DNA of 64,000 nt from Humibacillus sp. DSM 29435 (GCF_001758225.1 NZ_MAST01000010.1:50647-114646); one strand, 5' to 3'; shown: positions 25,505 to 36,405, counted from the first letter of the stretch. The notes: generated from the sequence alone by a model not told the origin. Translations and numbers: made by a program.

Positions 25505-26485
25505 ATGGGCCAGCCACCCCTGACCAGCGACGCGGCGCGGCCGGAGAGCCGGGCTCGCCGGCTGCTGTCGGTGGTCGGCATCGTGCTGCTTGCCCTGGTG
25601 GGCCTCTGGGCCCTCGGCCGGTTCGACGCGAGCAGCTCTACGGATGCCGCTCCGCTGCCCTCGCGCTCGACCCCACCCGTCTCGACGGTGAGCCCCGACC
25701 CAACGGCATCCGGTGTCGAGCCCTCGGTCACCCTCGAGACCGCCCTGCCCCCGTTCGGCGGCGTGGCGCTCGACTACATGACGCCGGGAGCCGCGTTGAC
25801 CAGTCGTGATCTCCCCGCGGTCTTCGACGCCTGGACCGTTGTGGTGCGCCGCGACGACGGGTCGCTGGGCCACCACGGCGCCGTCGTCACGTACCCGGTG
25901 CCCGCGGCCCCACGCGAGAACCGCAACCGGGTGTCGGTCGGGCCGGTCGACGGCGTAGCCACGGCCGGCCAGATCGTGTGGCCGGTGGGCGGGCAGTACG
26001 CCCGCGTGCGCGGCGACCTCTCCCTGACCGTGCTTGCCCAGATCGCGGCGACCACCCGGGTCGTCGACGGCCGTCCCCAGGTGGCCCCGCCACTGCGGTT
26101 CACGGTCATCAGTCGCTCCCCGTCTCGGATGCCGCTCGTTCACCAGCTGCGCTACTACCAAGGGGCGCTCGGCATGACGTACACCGGCCTGGCCCGGGGC
26201 GGCAGCTTCGAGGACGCGCTGTACGCCGGCACCGTCACCCTGATGGGCAAGGTGAACGAGGCTCCGGCGGTCGCGTCGACGGTGGGCGGCGGCAACGGCA
26301 CCGTCGCCTGGGAGCCCTCGCCGGGTCTGGTGGCCTACGTCGGGTGGAGCGGCGCCCCGCTCAGCAAGAGCACGGAGGCCGCCGCCTTCCGCCTCGCCCA
26401 GAGCTCGAGGATCCTGTCGGCTCGAGAGTGGCTGACCCTGGGTCCCCAGCTCATCGACCAGCCCAACGACATCGCCAGCCCCTGA
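25505..26485 (+). CDS. Single-pass membrane protein of unknown function
   Basis: A 326-residue protein with a short cytosolic N terminus, one membrane segment (LLSVVGIVLLALVGLWALG, about residues 20-38), a Ser/Thr/Pro-rich linker of 40 residues, and an extracytoplasmic domain of about 240 residues. The domain is mostly predicted beta, without cysteines or a catalytic signature; motifs include LRYYQGALGMTYTGLARGG and VGWSGAPLSKST. It starts 32 bases after the GntR stop and converges on the type VII locus. I do not recognise the family. It could belong to the secretion locus functionally, but only its position suggests this. Confidence 0.68.
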   Translation: MGQPPLTSDAARPESRARRLLSVVGIVLLALVGLWALGRFDASSSTDAAPLPSRSTPPVSTVSPDPTASGVEPSVTLETALPPFGGVALDYMTPGAALTSRDLPAVFDAWTVVVRRDDGSLGHHGAVVTYPVPAAPRENRNRVSVGPVDGVATAGQIVWPVGGQYARVRGDLSLTVLAQIAATTRVVDGRPQVAPPLRFTVISRSPSRMPLVHQLRYYQGALGMTYTGLARGGSFEDALYAGTVTLMGKVNEAPAVASTVGGGNGTVAWEPSPGLVAYVGWSGAPLSKSTEAAAFRLAQSSRILSAREWLTLGPQLIDQPNDIASP

Positions 26486-26513
26486 CCTGGCCCCTCCCCC
26501 GGCTGACCCCCGC

Positions 26514-26579
26514 AACACACCGAGCAATCGCGAACCCACCGGGTAGTTACTCGGTGTGTTCGCGAATACTCGGTGTGTT
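26514..26579. repeat. REP-like inverted repeat, second copy
   Basis: The outer 22-base arms (26514-26535 and 26558-26579) are inverted repeats with 20 of 22 positions matching; an additional CTCGGTGTGTT lies at 26550-26560. The arm AACACACCGAG is shared with the element at 13255-13320. Both elements lie between convergent genes, so a transcription-end role is plausible. Confidence 0.78.
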
Positions 26580-26605
26580 GGCGTGGTGGGAGCACGGTGG
26601 TCGGT

Positions 26606-26641
26606 ACGGGGACGGGGACGGGTACGGGTACGGGTACGTAC
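26606..26641. repeat. Hexamer repeat after the EccC gene
   Basis: Two ACGGGG units are followed by three ACGGGT units and a degenerate ACGTAC, all head to tail. The run begins about 20 bases downstream of the EccC stop codon in the direction of transcription. It is a simple-sequence repeat likely to vary in length between strains. Confidence 0.85.
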
Positions 26642-26661
26642 GGATTGGGACGGGGCTGGGG

Positions 26662-29600
26662 TCAGGGGAGGGCGACCTGGAGCAGCTCGAACTTGCCCTT
26701 CTCGACGATGAACCCGCGGCCCGGGGGCAGCTCGGCCCGGTTGAGCGAGGGCAGGTTGGCCTTGAACACCGACAGGCCCTCGTTGCCGTCGGGGTGCAGC
26801 GCCAGCCCCGAGCGGGAGGTCTTGAGCAGGGCCTGGATGCCGAAGTTGCTGCTGAAGAACGCCGCCTCCCCCTCAGCCACGACGAACTGGTCGTTGTCGA
26901 TGCAGGCCTTGGTCAGCGTGGTGAGGGCGTTCTCGGCGCCGGCCGGGGCGAGGTCGTCGATGCGTTCGACGAACACCGCCACCGGCGCGGTGATGCGGCC
27001 GTGCTCGATGTCGTCGGCCAACCGGTTCGCGAGCACCGTGGTGGCCTCGCCCCCGACCGCCGTCTCGGCCCACACGCCGAGGCCGAGCAGCTCGCTGCTG
27101 CGCCGCGGCGTCATCAGGTAGAGCGCCGATGCCGAGCTGAACCGGTAGAGGCCGGCGGCGGTGGCGGCCATGGCGGTGGTGCGCCCCGACCCCGACGGCC
27201 CGGTGATGACGAAGGTGCCCCTGGGGTCGAAGCCGTAGGGCTCGAGGGTCGAGCTGGCGACGCCGATCACCGGACGACCGCCGTGTTCGGGCGGCAGGTC
27301 GGCCAGGGGGATGTCTTCGGCCAGGCTCTCGATGGGGGGCGCCACCCCGACCCCGGCCTTGCGCGTCGCATCGGCGAAGGCCACGACGGCGGCGGCCTGC
27401 ACCGTCACGTCGCTCGAGCCACCGAGCACCCCGACCTGCACCTCCGAGCCGTTCATCAAGCCGCGGCCCGGGGGTGAGGCCATGGTCAGCACGTCACCCG
27501 GCACGCCGAACACGCTGTAGTCGTCGGTGTTGCTCATCCGCAGGATGATCCGACCCTGAACCGCGGCCGCGAGGTTCGTCGGCAGGCCGGTGCGCTGGTC
27601 GGAGGCGATGACGAAGTGCACCCCGACGGGGCGGCCGTCCGCGGCCAGACCGGCGAGCACGTCGAGCCACTGAAACCGGCCCCCGACCTCGTACGCCTGC
27701 CGGAACGCGGTCATGTTGTCGATGAGCACGATGATGCGCGGCTCGTCGGGCCGTCCCGCGAGGCGTCGGTAGTCGGTGACGGTCGACGCACTCACGCTCG
27801 AGTAGCGGCTCGCGCGCTCGTCGATGGTCGCGCGGATCATCCGCAGCAGACGGGTGACCCGCTCGTGGTCACCGCCCGGCACGATCGAGCCGACGTGCGG
27901 CAGCGCCTCGAGCATGGCCAGCCCCCGGTTGCCGAAGTCGAGCCCGTACACCTGGCACGGCCCGCCGCGCACGGTGTAGCCGGCGGCCACGGCGATGCTG
28001 CGCAGGAACACCGACTTGCCCGAACCGGACGAGCCGTAGATGGCGATGTTCCCCTCCTTGTCGGGGCGGAACGAGATCTCGGGCTGGGCCTGACGGTCGG
28101 GGTCGTCAGCCACGCCGAAGACGAGCTCGTCGTCACGTCGTCCGGTGGGCAGCGACGCGAGGTCGTAGACCGAGCGCAGGTCGGGCAGCCACGGCTTGCG
28201 CGGCTTCGGCAGCTCGGCCAGCTTCGAGGCCCGGTCTATCGACGCGACGAGACGCTGGATGTCGGTCGGCCCAAGATCTTCCGTGTCGTCGCGAGCGTCG
28301 TCGGCGGGCGGCTCCCACACGACCCCCGCGCCGAAGGTGAGGGTCTCGACCTTCATGTCGGGTGGCGGCGGCACGTCGGAGGTCCAGCCACCGGCGTAGC
28401 CGGCCTGGAACGGTACGAGCCGCCCCGGCCCGGTCTTCGACACGGCGCGGCCGGGCAGCGCGGGGTCGAAGAAGGCCGCCTCCTTGCTGCCGAGCACGTC
28501 TTCCGAGTCGTTCTCGTCGGCCATCCGCAGGGCCAACCGCAGGTTGGTGTTGGCCCGCAGGTTGTCCTTGATCACGCCGGCCGGCCGCTGGGTGGCCAGG
28601 ATGAGGTGCAGCCCGAGCGAGCGGCCTCGTTGCGCCACGTTCACGACACCGTCGACGAACTCGGGCACCTCCTGCACCAGCGCGGCGAACTCGTCGACGA
28701 TGAGGATCAGCGACGGTGGGGCGTCGACCTCGCCGCGACGCTCGAGCTCGAGCAGGTCTTTCGCCTTGTGCCGGGCGAGTAGGTGCTCGCGGTAGTGCAG
28801 CTCGGCGGCCAGTGACGCCAGGGCCCGCCGAACGAGGTGCGGCGAGAGGTCGGTGACCAGGCCCACGGTGTGGGGCAGCTTGACGCAGTCGCGGAACGCC
28901 GAGCCGCCCTTGTAGTCGACGAGCAGGAAGGTGACCCGCTGCGGCGAGTGGGCCGCCGCCATGCCCAGGATCCACGACTGCAGCAGCTCGGACTTGCCGG
29001 CGCCCGTCGTGCCACCGACGAGCGCGTGCGGCCCGTCGGTGCGGATGTCGACCGAGAAGGTGCCCTGGCTCGACTGGCCGATAACGGCTCGAAGGTTGCC
29101 GGGCTTGCGGGGCAGCACCGCCGGCGCGAACGGTCCGGTGAGGATCGAGCGCGACTCGCCCCACTTCTCGACCACGGCCTGCTCGGCCCGGGCGAGGTCG
29201 GTACCGGCCAGGGTGAGCATCGACACCGTGCGAGGCAGGTCGCTGTCGTCGTCGACGGGCACACCGGAGTCGACGACGGGCGCGAGCAGCCGGGCCGCGG
29301 CCATCGCCTCGTCGTAGCTGACCCGGTCGACCGCCACCGGCCGAACCTCGTCGCCCTGGTGCACGTAGCCGGCGAGCGAGGTCTCGTCGTCGGCGACGAC
29401 GAGGAAGGTGTGGCATGCGGCCGGCAGCAGGGTCTGCGTCTCGGCCACCCAGACCACGATGATGCCGTGCCGATGGCCGCGCTCGGCGATCGCGACGAGA
29501 CGGCTGCGGTCGATGGGGGCGTCGCTCTCGACGAGCACGAGCACGGTGGGGCGCTCGCGTGCCCCGGATGCCGGGCCGCCACCCTGGCCGCCGGCGGCTC

Positions 29601-31101
29601 CCGCTGCGTTCGGTGAGCTCGCAGGCCCCGTCGAGGCGATGAGGTCTTCGAGGGCGTCGGCGAGCGCCGAGCAGGCCGGCGTCGAACCGGCCAGGTGCCC
29701 GGTGTCGACCGGGCTGTGCGGTGAGCTGGTGTGGGGCAGCCACTTGAGAAAGTCCCAGTCCCGGGCCGACCCGCCGGAGGCGAAGGCGCACACGGCCAGC
29801 TCGGCCGGGGAGTGCAGCGCGGCAGCCTGCAGCACGAGGGAGCGGGCCGCGTCGAGCGAGGTGCGGCGCGGCCCGGCGATGCCGACGGCGCCGTCGACGA
29901 GCGGGGTGGCGACCACCGGCACGTCGTGCACCACCTCGAGGCCGCTGAGGTTGTCAGAGACCTCGAGCCAGGCCTCTGCCTTCGACCGGCCCACGGCGGG
30001 CATCTTGATGGTCGAGCGCGAGGGTCGGGTGCCGAGGCCGAACCGCAGCTCGCCGTAGCCGTGGCCGTCGCGCCGACGGGTCCAGAGCAGGGCCGACCGG
30101 TCACGCACGGCGAGGAGGCAGTCGCCGCCGCTGGGGTGCTCACCGCGGCGCACCCCGACCTCGGTGTCGGCCGTGGCGCGGATGCGGTCGGACAGCAGGC
30201 CGATGTCCTCCTTGAACTCGACCATCGCCTGCACGAAGTCCTTCTTCTGCTGCCGGCGCGACTCCATGTAGGTGCCGGCCATCATGAGCGGCATCATCAG
30301 CATGAAGATGATCGAGTAGGGGCTCTTGGTGACGGCGAACAGCACGGCCCCCATGAGCAGCGGCACGATCATCGCGATGAGCGGCAGCGGGTTCCCCTTG
30401 CCGCGCTCGGGCAGCTCGGGCACCTGGAACTCCTGGCCCTCGAACAGCGGCGCCACCCGCGGGGAGCGCGAGAAGGAGACCGTGCCGGCATCCCCCGACA
30501 GCACGCCGCTGCCGGGGCGGCTGACGGCGCCGTCACCGTGCAGGTGAACCTCCAGCTCGGTCTCACCGAGCCGCACGATGTCGCCGCTCTTGAGCTGGGC
30601 CCGGGCCACCTGTTGACCGGCCGCGGTGATGCCGTTGGCCGAGCCGAGGTCGACGACCTCGACGACCTCCTGCACGACGAGCTTGGCGTGCTTGCGCGAC
30701 ACCGACTCGTCGGTCAGCTGCACCTCACACCCGCGCCCACGGCCGACGTACGCCGTGCCGCGCGAGAGCTGCACCTCACGCCCCGCGTCGGGCCCCGACC
30801 GGATGGAGACGACGGCGGCCGGGCGGCCGCGGTCGACGAAGCCCTCGCCCGCCCGGGTCACGCTGACCCGCATCCCCGACTGCAGGCCGCTCTCGGCGAC
30901 GGTGGCCCGGGCGTCGAGGCTGCGCATCTCGTGGTCGACGAGCACGAGGGTCATGGCGTGGTCGGCCCCGAGCACGCTCGAGCGGTGCGGATCGGAGGCA
31001 GCGACGAAGCCGGCGAGGTCACCGACGGTCGTGGCCGAGTCGGTGGTGGCGACGAGGTCGGTCTCGCGGTCGCCGGAACGCAGTACGAACTTCAGCTTCA
31101 C
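26662..31101 (-). CDS. eccC: Type VII secretion ATPase, EssC/EccC type
   Basis: A 1479-residue FtsK/SpoIIIE-family ATPase that drives export of WXG100 proteins. Order of parts: ubiquitin-like N terminus (1-83); FHA domain with GRGRGCEVQL and SRKHAKL (about 98-190); two membrane segments (about 238-277); a coiled region; then three ATPase modules. Module 1 has GGTTGAGKS (696-704) and LILIVDEFAA (798-807). Module 2 has GSSGSGKS (1023-1030), but its Walker B reads IVLIDNM. Module 3 has GPSGSGRT (1301-1308), with Arg in place of the Walker A Lys. The N-terminal FHA and fused membrane part are like Firmicute EssC. It is the last gene of the operon and overlaps the TgpA-like gene by four bases. Confidence 0.92.
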   Translation of the reverse strand: MKLKFVLRSGDRETDLVATTDSATTVGDLAGFVAASDPHRSSVLGADHAMTLVLVDHEMRSLDARATVAESGLQSGMRVSVTRAGEGFVDRGRPAAVVSIRSGPDAGREVQLSRGTAYVGRGRGCEVQLTDESVSRKHAKLVVQEVVEVVDLGSANGITAAGQQVARAQLKSGDIVRLGETELEVHLHGDGAVSRPGSGVLSGDAGTVSFSRSPRVAPLFEGQEFQVPELPERGKGNPLPLIAMIVPLLMGAVLFAVTKSPYSIIFMLMMPLMMAGTYMESRRQQKKDFVQAMVEFKEDIGLLSDRIRATADTEVGVRRGEHPSGGDCLLAVRDRSALLWTRRRDGHGYGELRFGLGTRPSRSTIKMPAVGRSKAEAWLEVSDNLSGLEVVHDVPVVATPLVDGAVGIAGPRRTSLDAARSLVLQAAALHSPAELAVCAFASGGSARDWDFLKWLPHTSSPHSPVDTGHLAGSTPACSALADALEDLIASTGPASSPNAAGAAGGQGGGPASGARERPTVLVLVESDAPIDRSRLVAIAERGHRHGIIVVWVAETQTLLPAACHTFLVVADDETSLAGYVHQGDEVRPVAVDRVSYDEAMAAARLLAPVVDSGVPVDDDSDLPRTVSMLTLAGTDLARAEQAVVEKWGESRSILTGPFAPAVLPRKPGNLRAVIGQSSQGTFSVDIRTDGPHALVGGTTGAGKSELLQSWILGMAAAHSPQRVTFLLVDYKGGSAFRDCVKLPHTVGLVTDLSPHLVRRALASLAAELHYREHLLARHKAKDLLELERRGEVDAPPSLILIVDEFAALVQEVPEFVDGVVNVAQRGRSLGLHLILATQRPAGVIKDNLRANTNLRLALRMADENDSEDVLGSKEAAFFDPALPGRAVSKTGPGRLVPFQAGYAGGWTSDVPPPPDMKVETLTFGAGVVWEPPADDARDDTEDLGPTDIQRLVASIDRASKLAELPKPRKPWLPDLRSVYDLASLPTGRRDDELVFGVADDPDRQAQPEISFRPDKEGNIAIYGSSGSGKSVFLRSIAVAAGYTVRGGPCQVYGLDFGNRGLAMLEALPHVGSIVPGGDHERVTRLLRMIRATIDERASRYSSVSASTVTDYRRLAGRPDEPRIIVLIDNMTAFRQAYEVGGRFQWLDVLAGLAADGRPVGVHFVIASDQRTGLPTNLAAAVQGRIILRMSNTDDYSVFGVPGDVLTMASPPGRGLMNGSEVQVGVLGGSSDVTVQAAAVVAFADATRKAGVGVAPPIESLAEDIPLADLPPEHGGRPVIGVASSTLEPYGFDPRGTFVITGPSGSGRTTAMAATAAGLYRFSSASALYLMTPRRSSELLGLGVWAETAVGGEATTVLANRLADDIEHGRITAPVAVFVERIDDLAPAGAENALTTLTKACIDNDQFVVAEGEAAFFSSNFGIQALLKTSRSGLALHPDGNEGLSVFKANLPSLNRAELPPGRGFIVEKGKFELLQVALP

Positions 31102-33839
31102 GAGCGTTCCCGCCTGCCGAGCCGGCGAGAGGTGGCTGGCGCGGAGGTGCCCCGTGCAGCTCCGGCGGCCCCGGCAGCCCTGCGCCCGGAGCGCTGGGCG
31201 GTCGGCGTCGAGCTCGCGCTTCGTCCCTTGCGGAAGGTGCGGAGCGACACGTCGCCGCGCACCTTCTGCCAGAAGGTGTTCTCGGCGCGGATCGCCTTGC
31301 GGGCAGTGGCGACGTCGGCCCAGAAGCCGTCGACCTCCTCGGCGGTCGGCGGGTCGATGTCGAACACGTGGGTGTTGGCCGACGTGGCGAGGGTGACCAG
31401 CCCCAGACCGCCCTTTGCGACTACCGCGTCTCTCACGTCTCCGGCGTCTCCCGCGACCGGTGAGCTCGGGTTGCCAGACACAGCAGCCACGGCCGGCTGC
31501 GCCGTGGCGGGCGACGCGACCGCGACCGGGGCGCCCATCAGCGCGCCGTCGACGACCGTGCTGACCGGCGTCGGCGGTGGACCGGTCACGTGCAGCTCGA
31601 GCGAACGAGCTTCCTCGAGGCGGGTTCCCTTGGTGGGCAGCGGCATCCGAAGGTCACGTGCAGTGTCGACCACCTCGCGCCAGCCACCGGTCACCCGGTG
31701 CGCGGTGCTGCCACGGGTGCGGCGACGCCGCCGGCGCACCCACTTCACCAGGCGGATCAGGCCGTAGACCGCGAGCAGCACGAGCAGTGGAACCACGAGG
31801 AAGAAGACCAGCCAGCGCAGCCACTCGGGCCAGGTGCTCGGGTCGAGCGGGCTCTTCTCGTCTTTGGGCGGCGCCTTGAGCTGGGTGGCGTTCTGGGCCT
31901 GGTCGGGGCCCTGGAGCACGCTCGGCGGGTTGTTGGCCGCCGGTGGCGGCACCTGTGCGCCGGTCTTCTTCTCCTGCGACTTCTGGATCAGCTGCTGCGG
32001 CTTCTTGTTCCGGTCGGGCAGGAACTGGGCGGGCAGCACTGACTGCCAGGTGCCGTCGGCGAGCCGCACCTCGACCCAGGCGTGCACGTCGCTGCCCTTG
32101 ACCGTGCCGGCCACCTTGGGGATGGCACCGACGACGACCCGGGTCGGGATGCCGATGCGGTTGGCCGCGAGCGCGAGCGCCGAGGCGTACTGCTCGTCGT
32201 TGCCGGCCAGCTGGGTGGACTTCACGAACTGGGTCATCCTTCGCAGGCTGTGCCCGGCGAGGAACTTGTTCTGGTAGTCGCCGGGCGTGCCACCGTCGGT
32301 GTAGGCGCCGTCCTGCATGGCCTTGGCGATGGCCAGCACCTTCGGCCAGGTGCCGTCGACCCTGCCGGTCCAGGCGTCGAGCCGGTCGTTGACGAAGTTG
32401 AGCGACTCGGTGTCGATGCCGTCGAGCGGGCCGGAGCCGGTCTCGACGTTCGCGGGCGGGGTGGTCTGAGCCGGTACGTAGGCGGTGACCGTGTAGGAGT
32501 CGCCGGGCTGCAGCTTCTCGGGGAGCACGCCGGTGTTGGTGTCGATGTTGAACCGCAGCTCGTCGTCGAGCGCCTTGGCGCGGTTGCCGGTGAACTCGAG
32601 GCCGGTGACGGTGCCGAACGTGGGCAGCCAGACGTCGCCGTAGCCACCCGCCGGCACGGTGACGGTGGCCGTGACCGCCTGGCCGGCGCGCAGGCCCTCG
32701 TCGGCGGGTGCGATGTGGGTGCCGACCTTGCGGAAGCTGGTTCCCGCCGTGCCGGTGCCCAGGTCGGCCGCGTTGCCCGCACCCCAGACATACCCGTCGT
32801 AGGAGTCGAGCGTGGCGAAGCGCACCGGCGTTCCGGCCGGCAGCCCCTGCACGGTGAGCAGCGTCTTCGTGAAGAGCTTCGAGGAGTTCGGCTCGGTGTA
32901 CTGCCGGAACCCGGCCAGCGGGCTGGGGAACGCCGTGACGTCGTAGGGCGGGGTGAGCCCGGTGCGCAGCACGGTGCGTCCGGCGGCATCCGCGCCGGGC
33001 AGGTGTGGGCCGACGAAGAACCCGCCGACGGTGGCCACCGCGAGCAGCGCGGCCGTGGTCACGGCCCGGGTGGTGCGGGCGGCGCCGTTCTGCAGGGCCG
33101 GGCGGTTGCGGTTGCTGCGCAGGGCCGCCCAGCCGATCGCGACGAGGCCGAAGAGGGCACCCTGGAAGGCGAGCGCCGCGGCGGTCAGGGTGCCGAGCAG
33201 CAGCGACGTGACGAGCAGGGCGACCGGGGTGACGAGGGCGGTCACGGCGCCGGGCCACCGGCGGGCGACGCCGTAGGTGAGTGCCGCGCCGACGAGCCCG
33301 AAGAGGAAGGGCAGCGCCAGGTAGGGCCCCTCGGAGTCGACCGGTGGGAGCGCCGTGAGCAGCTCCTTCCACCCGGGCACCGCCATGTGCGCCGCCCCGG
33401 CGAAGGTCGAGCCCGACGGCACGAACCCGAGCAGCAGGTCTTCGCGGGTCGCGATGGGCCCCGCCAGCAGCAGGTAGGCGACGGCCACCCCCAGACCGGT
33501 GAGGATGCCGGGCAGCCGGAAGGTCGCCGTGACGTGGGTGATGACCAGCCCGATCACCAGACCGGCCAAGCCGACCCAGAACCAGCCGAGGCCGAAGAAG
33601 GTGGTGCGGAAGCCGATGAGGGCGAGGCCGACGAGGGCCGTGGTGAAGCCGGCGTCGATCAGGTGTGCGGGGCTCGGGCGCAGCCGCGCCACCTGTGCCT
33701 TCGCCTTCTCGCGGAGGGTGGGCGGCTTGGTCAGCATCGAGGGCGTCGGTCCGGCCATCGCCGGGATCACGGAAGGGACCGCGGAGCGACCGCCGGCCGC
33801 CGGGCGGTTGATCGAGGAGCCGCTCGGCTGACCCGTCAT
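31098..33839 (-). CDS. TgpA-like membrane protein with a transglutaminase-like domain lacking the catalytic Cys
   Basis: A 913-residue protein. A cytosolic N terminus is followed by a cluster of about seven membrane segments (residues 60-280), a large extracytoplasmic region containing a transglutaminase-like domain (about 470-610), a further membrane segment (about 676-700) and a basic cytosolic tail. In active members the core reads G-x-C-E-Q-(F/Y); here it is GNDEQY (546-551), so Asp548 stands where the nucleophilic Cys should be. The His of DVHAWVEV (about 586) remains, while the usual D-P-T block reads VLPA. It is therefore probably not an active transglutaminase. MoxR-DUF58-TgpA is a common trio; here it is inserted in a secretion operon. 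Confidence 0.85.
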   Translation of the reverse strand: MTGQPSGSSINRPAAGGRSAVPSVIPAMAGPTPSMLTKPPTLREKAKAQVARLRPSPAHLIDAGFTTALVGLALIGFRTTFFGLGWFWVGLAGLVIGLVITHVTATFRLPGILTGLGVAVAYLLLAGPIATREDLLLGFVPSGSTFAGAAHMAVPGWKELLTALPPVDSEGPYLALPFLFGLVGAALTYGVARRWPGAVTALVTPVALLVTSLLLGTLTAAALAFQGALFGLVAIGWAALRSNRNRPALQNGAARTTRAVTTAALLAVATVGGFFVGPHLPGADAAGRTVLRTGLTPPYDVTAFPSPLAGFRQYTEPNSSKLFTKTLLTVQGLPAGTPVRFATLDSYDGYVWGAGNAADLGTGTAGTSFRKVGTHIAPADEGLRAGQAVTATVTVPAGGYGDVWLPTFGTVTGLEFTGNRAKALDDELRFNIDTNTGVLPEKLQPGDSYTVTAYVPAQTTPPANVETGSGPLDGIDTESLNFVNDRLDAWTGRVDGTWPKVLAIAKAMQDGAYTDGGTPGDYQNKFLAGHSLRRMTQFVKSTQLAGNDEQYASALALAANRIGIPTRVVVGAIPKVAGTVKGSDVHAWVEVRLADGTWQSVLPAQFLPDRNKKPQQLIQKSQEKKTGAQVPPPAANNPPSVLQGPDQAQNATQLKAPPKDEKSPLDPSTWPEWLRWLVFFLVVPLLVLLAVYGLIRLVKWVRRRRRRTRGSTAHRVTGGWREVVDTARDLRMPLPTKGTRLEEARSLELHVTGPPPTPVSTVVDGALMGAPVAVASPATAQPAVAAVSGNPSSPVAGDAGDVRDAVVAKGGLGLVTLATSANTHVFDIDPPTAEEVDGFWADVATARKAIRAENTFWQKVRGDVSLRTFRKGRSASSTPTAQRSGRRAAGAAGAARGTSAPATSRRLGRRERS

Positions 33840-35290
33840 CGCGACACCCCCGCCACAAGCAGCAGCCGCAGGTCTTCGAGGCGGCTCAGGGTGAGGATGA
33901 GCAGGCCACCACCGCGGCGGATGCCGTGGTCGGCCTGCGGGTCGATGACGACGACCACCTTGGCCACCTCCTGCGAGAACTGCCCGGCGGCGCGCTGCAG
34001 CTCGATGAACGGGCGATGGGGACCGGTGACGAGAAAGACGGTGCTCGTGTCGGGGGCCAGGTCGGCGGCATCCAGCGACATGGCGAAGAAGTCGACGGGG
34101 CCGGGCACGACCCGGCTCATCGCGTCGAGGCCGACCTGGGGCACCGCCTTGGTGACGCGCTGGTCACCGCACACGATGGTGGCGTCCTGCTCGTCGAGCA
34201 TGACCCGCACCATGATCGAGCTGCCGACCGAGATGGCGGCCTCGACGTCGGCCTGGATGGCCGTGGGTGCGTTCGCCGCCATCACGTCGCGCACGACCTC
34301 GCGGTCGGCCTGCCCGGTCTTGCCGTGCCCGGAGCGGTACTGCTCGGGGTCGGGGTCGACGAGCACCGACACGTGCGAGCGGCGGGTGTCGAGGAACTGG
34401 CGCACGAGCAGCCGGCCGGCCTTCGCCGAGCTGCGCCAGTGGATGTAGCGGCGGTCGTCGCCGGGCTGGTACTCGCGCAGGGCGTGGAAGGCGAGGTCGC
34501 TCATCGACAGGTCTTCGGTGGTGCTGCCTTCGAGGTCACGCAGCAGGCCCGCCCCGAGGCTCTCGAGGGCGACGGTGCGCGGGTGCACGAACAGTTCGGT
34601 GCGTTCGGTCCAGGTGAGGGTACGGCGCATCAGCCCGAGCGGGTCACCCTGCACCGTCGTGGCCGGACCGACCTGGATGACGCCACGGCGCGAGGTCGGC
34701 ACGACGAACAGCTCTTCGTGCGCATGACCGGGCGTCAGGGCCGGCAGCACGAACCGGGCTGCCGAGAGACCGACGGGCAGCTCGACGAGGATCGGCAGCA
34801 TCGGCGTGCGCGCCTCGTTGGTGACGATGATGCGGCCGGTGGCCGGGTCACCGACCACGACCCGTCGCGGGTCGACCTGCGCCTCGATGGTGACCCGGGT
34901 TCGGCCCATTGCGAGCACCAGGCAGATGGCGAAGAGCACCAGGGCCGCCCCGGCCACCATGAGCAGCTCGGTCCAGCCCCAGTGCGTACCGGCGACCCAG
35001 CAGGCCACCCCGAGCGCCAGGATGGTCCACCCGAGCGGGCTCACCCAACCCAGCACCCGCGCGACGGGGCGCCAGACCGGGCGGGCCTGGTCGGCCACCT
35101 GCCCGAGGTTGTGGGTGACGCCCTGGGTGATCTGGCGGATGCCGCGACTCGTCGTTCCGAACGATGACCCCAGCGAGCCGAGCGAGCCGGCCAACCTGGC
35201 CCGGCGACCGGAGGTCGTGCCCACTGGCTCACCCGTCGCTGGGGCGGATGAGGGCCCGCCGGTCGGGCCGCGCTGGTCGAGATCGGTCAT
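33836..35290 (-). CDS. DUF58 domain membrane protein
   Basis: A 484-residue protein. After a disordered N terminus, two adjacent membrane segments lie around residues 85-125. The DUF58 domain carries its signature LREYQPGDDRRYIHWRSSAKAGRLLVRQF near residues 270-300. DUF58 domains resemble von Willebrand A-like folds and accompany MoxR ATPases, which are thought to remodel or load them. It overlaps the TgpA-like gene by four bases and follows MoxR after 25 bases. In this locus it likely belongs to a MoxR-dependent assembly step of the envelope complex; that is inference. Confidence 0.88.
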   Translation of the reverse strand: MTDLDQRGPTGGPSSAPATGEPVGTTSGRRARLAGSLGSLGSSFGTTSRGIRQITQGVTHNLGQVADQARPVWRPVARVLGWVSPLGWTILALGVACWVAGTHWGWTELLMVAGAALVLFAICLVLAMGRTRVTIEAQVDPRRVVVGDPATGRIIVTNEARTPMLPILVELPVGLSAARFVLPALTPGHAHEELFVVPTSRRGVIQVGPATTVQGDPLGLMRRTLTWTERTELFVHPRTVALESLGAGLLRDLEGSTTEDLSMSDLAFHALREYQPGDDRRYIHWRSSAKAGRLLVRQFLDTRRSHVSVLVDPDPEQYRSGHGKTGQADREVVRDVMAANAPTAIQADVEAAISVGSSIMVRVMLDEQDATIVCGDQRVTKAVPQVGLDAMSRVVPGPVDFFAMSLDAADLAPDTSTVFLVTGPHRPFIELQRAAGQFSQEVAKVVVVIDPQADHGIRRGGGLLILTLSRLEDLRLLLVAGVSR

Positions 35291-35315
35291 GGGTGTCAGG
35301 TCCTGGCTGGTCGGC

Positions 35316-36341
<1,026 letters not shown>

Positions 36342-36405
36342 GGTCGTTCTCCTGTCGGGGCAAGCGGGTTCGCGCTGCGGGGCGGGCAACGCGAGAAAGA
36401 GGTGA

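Noticed and set aside
29505..29525. GTCGATGGGGG considered as another ESX operator half-site
   Set aside because: Within the EccC coding sequence and not palindromic.
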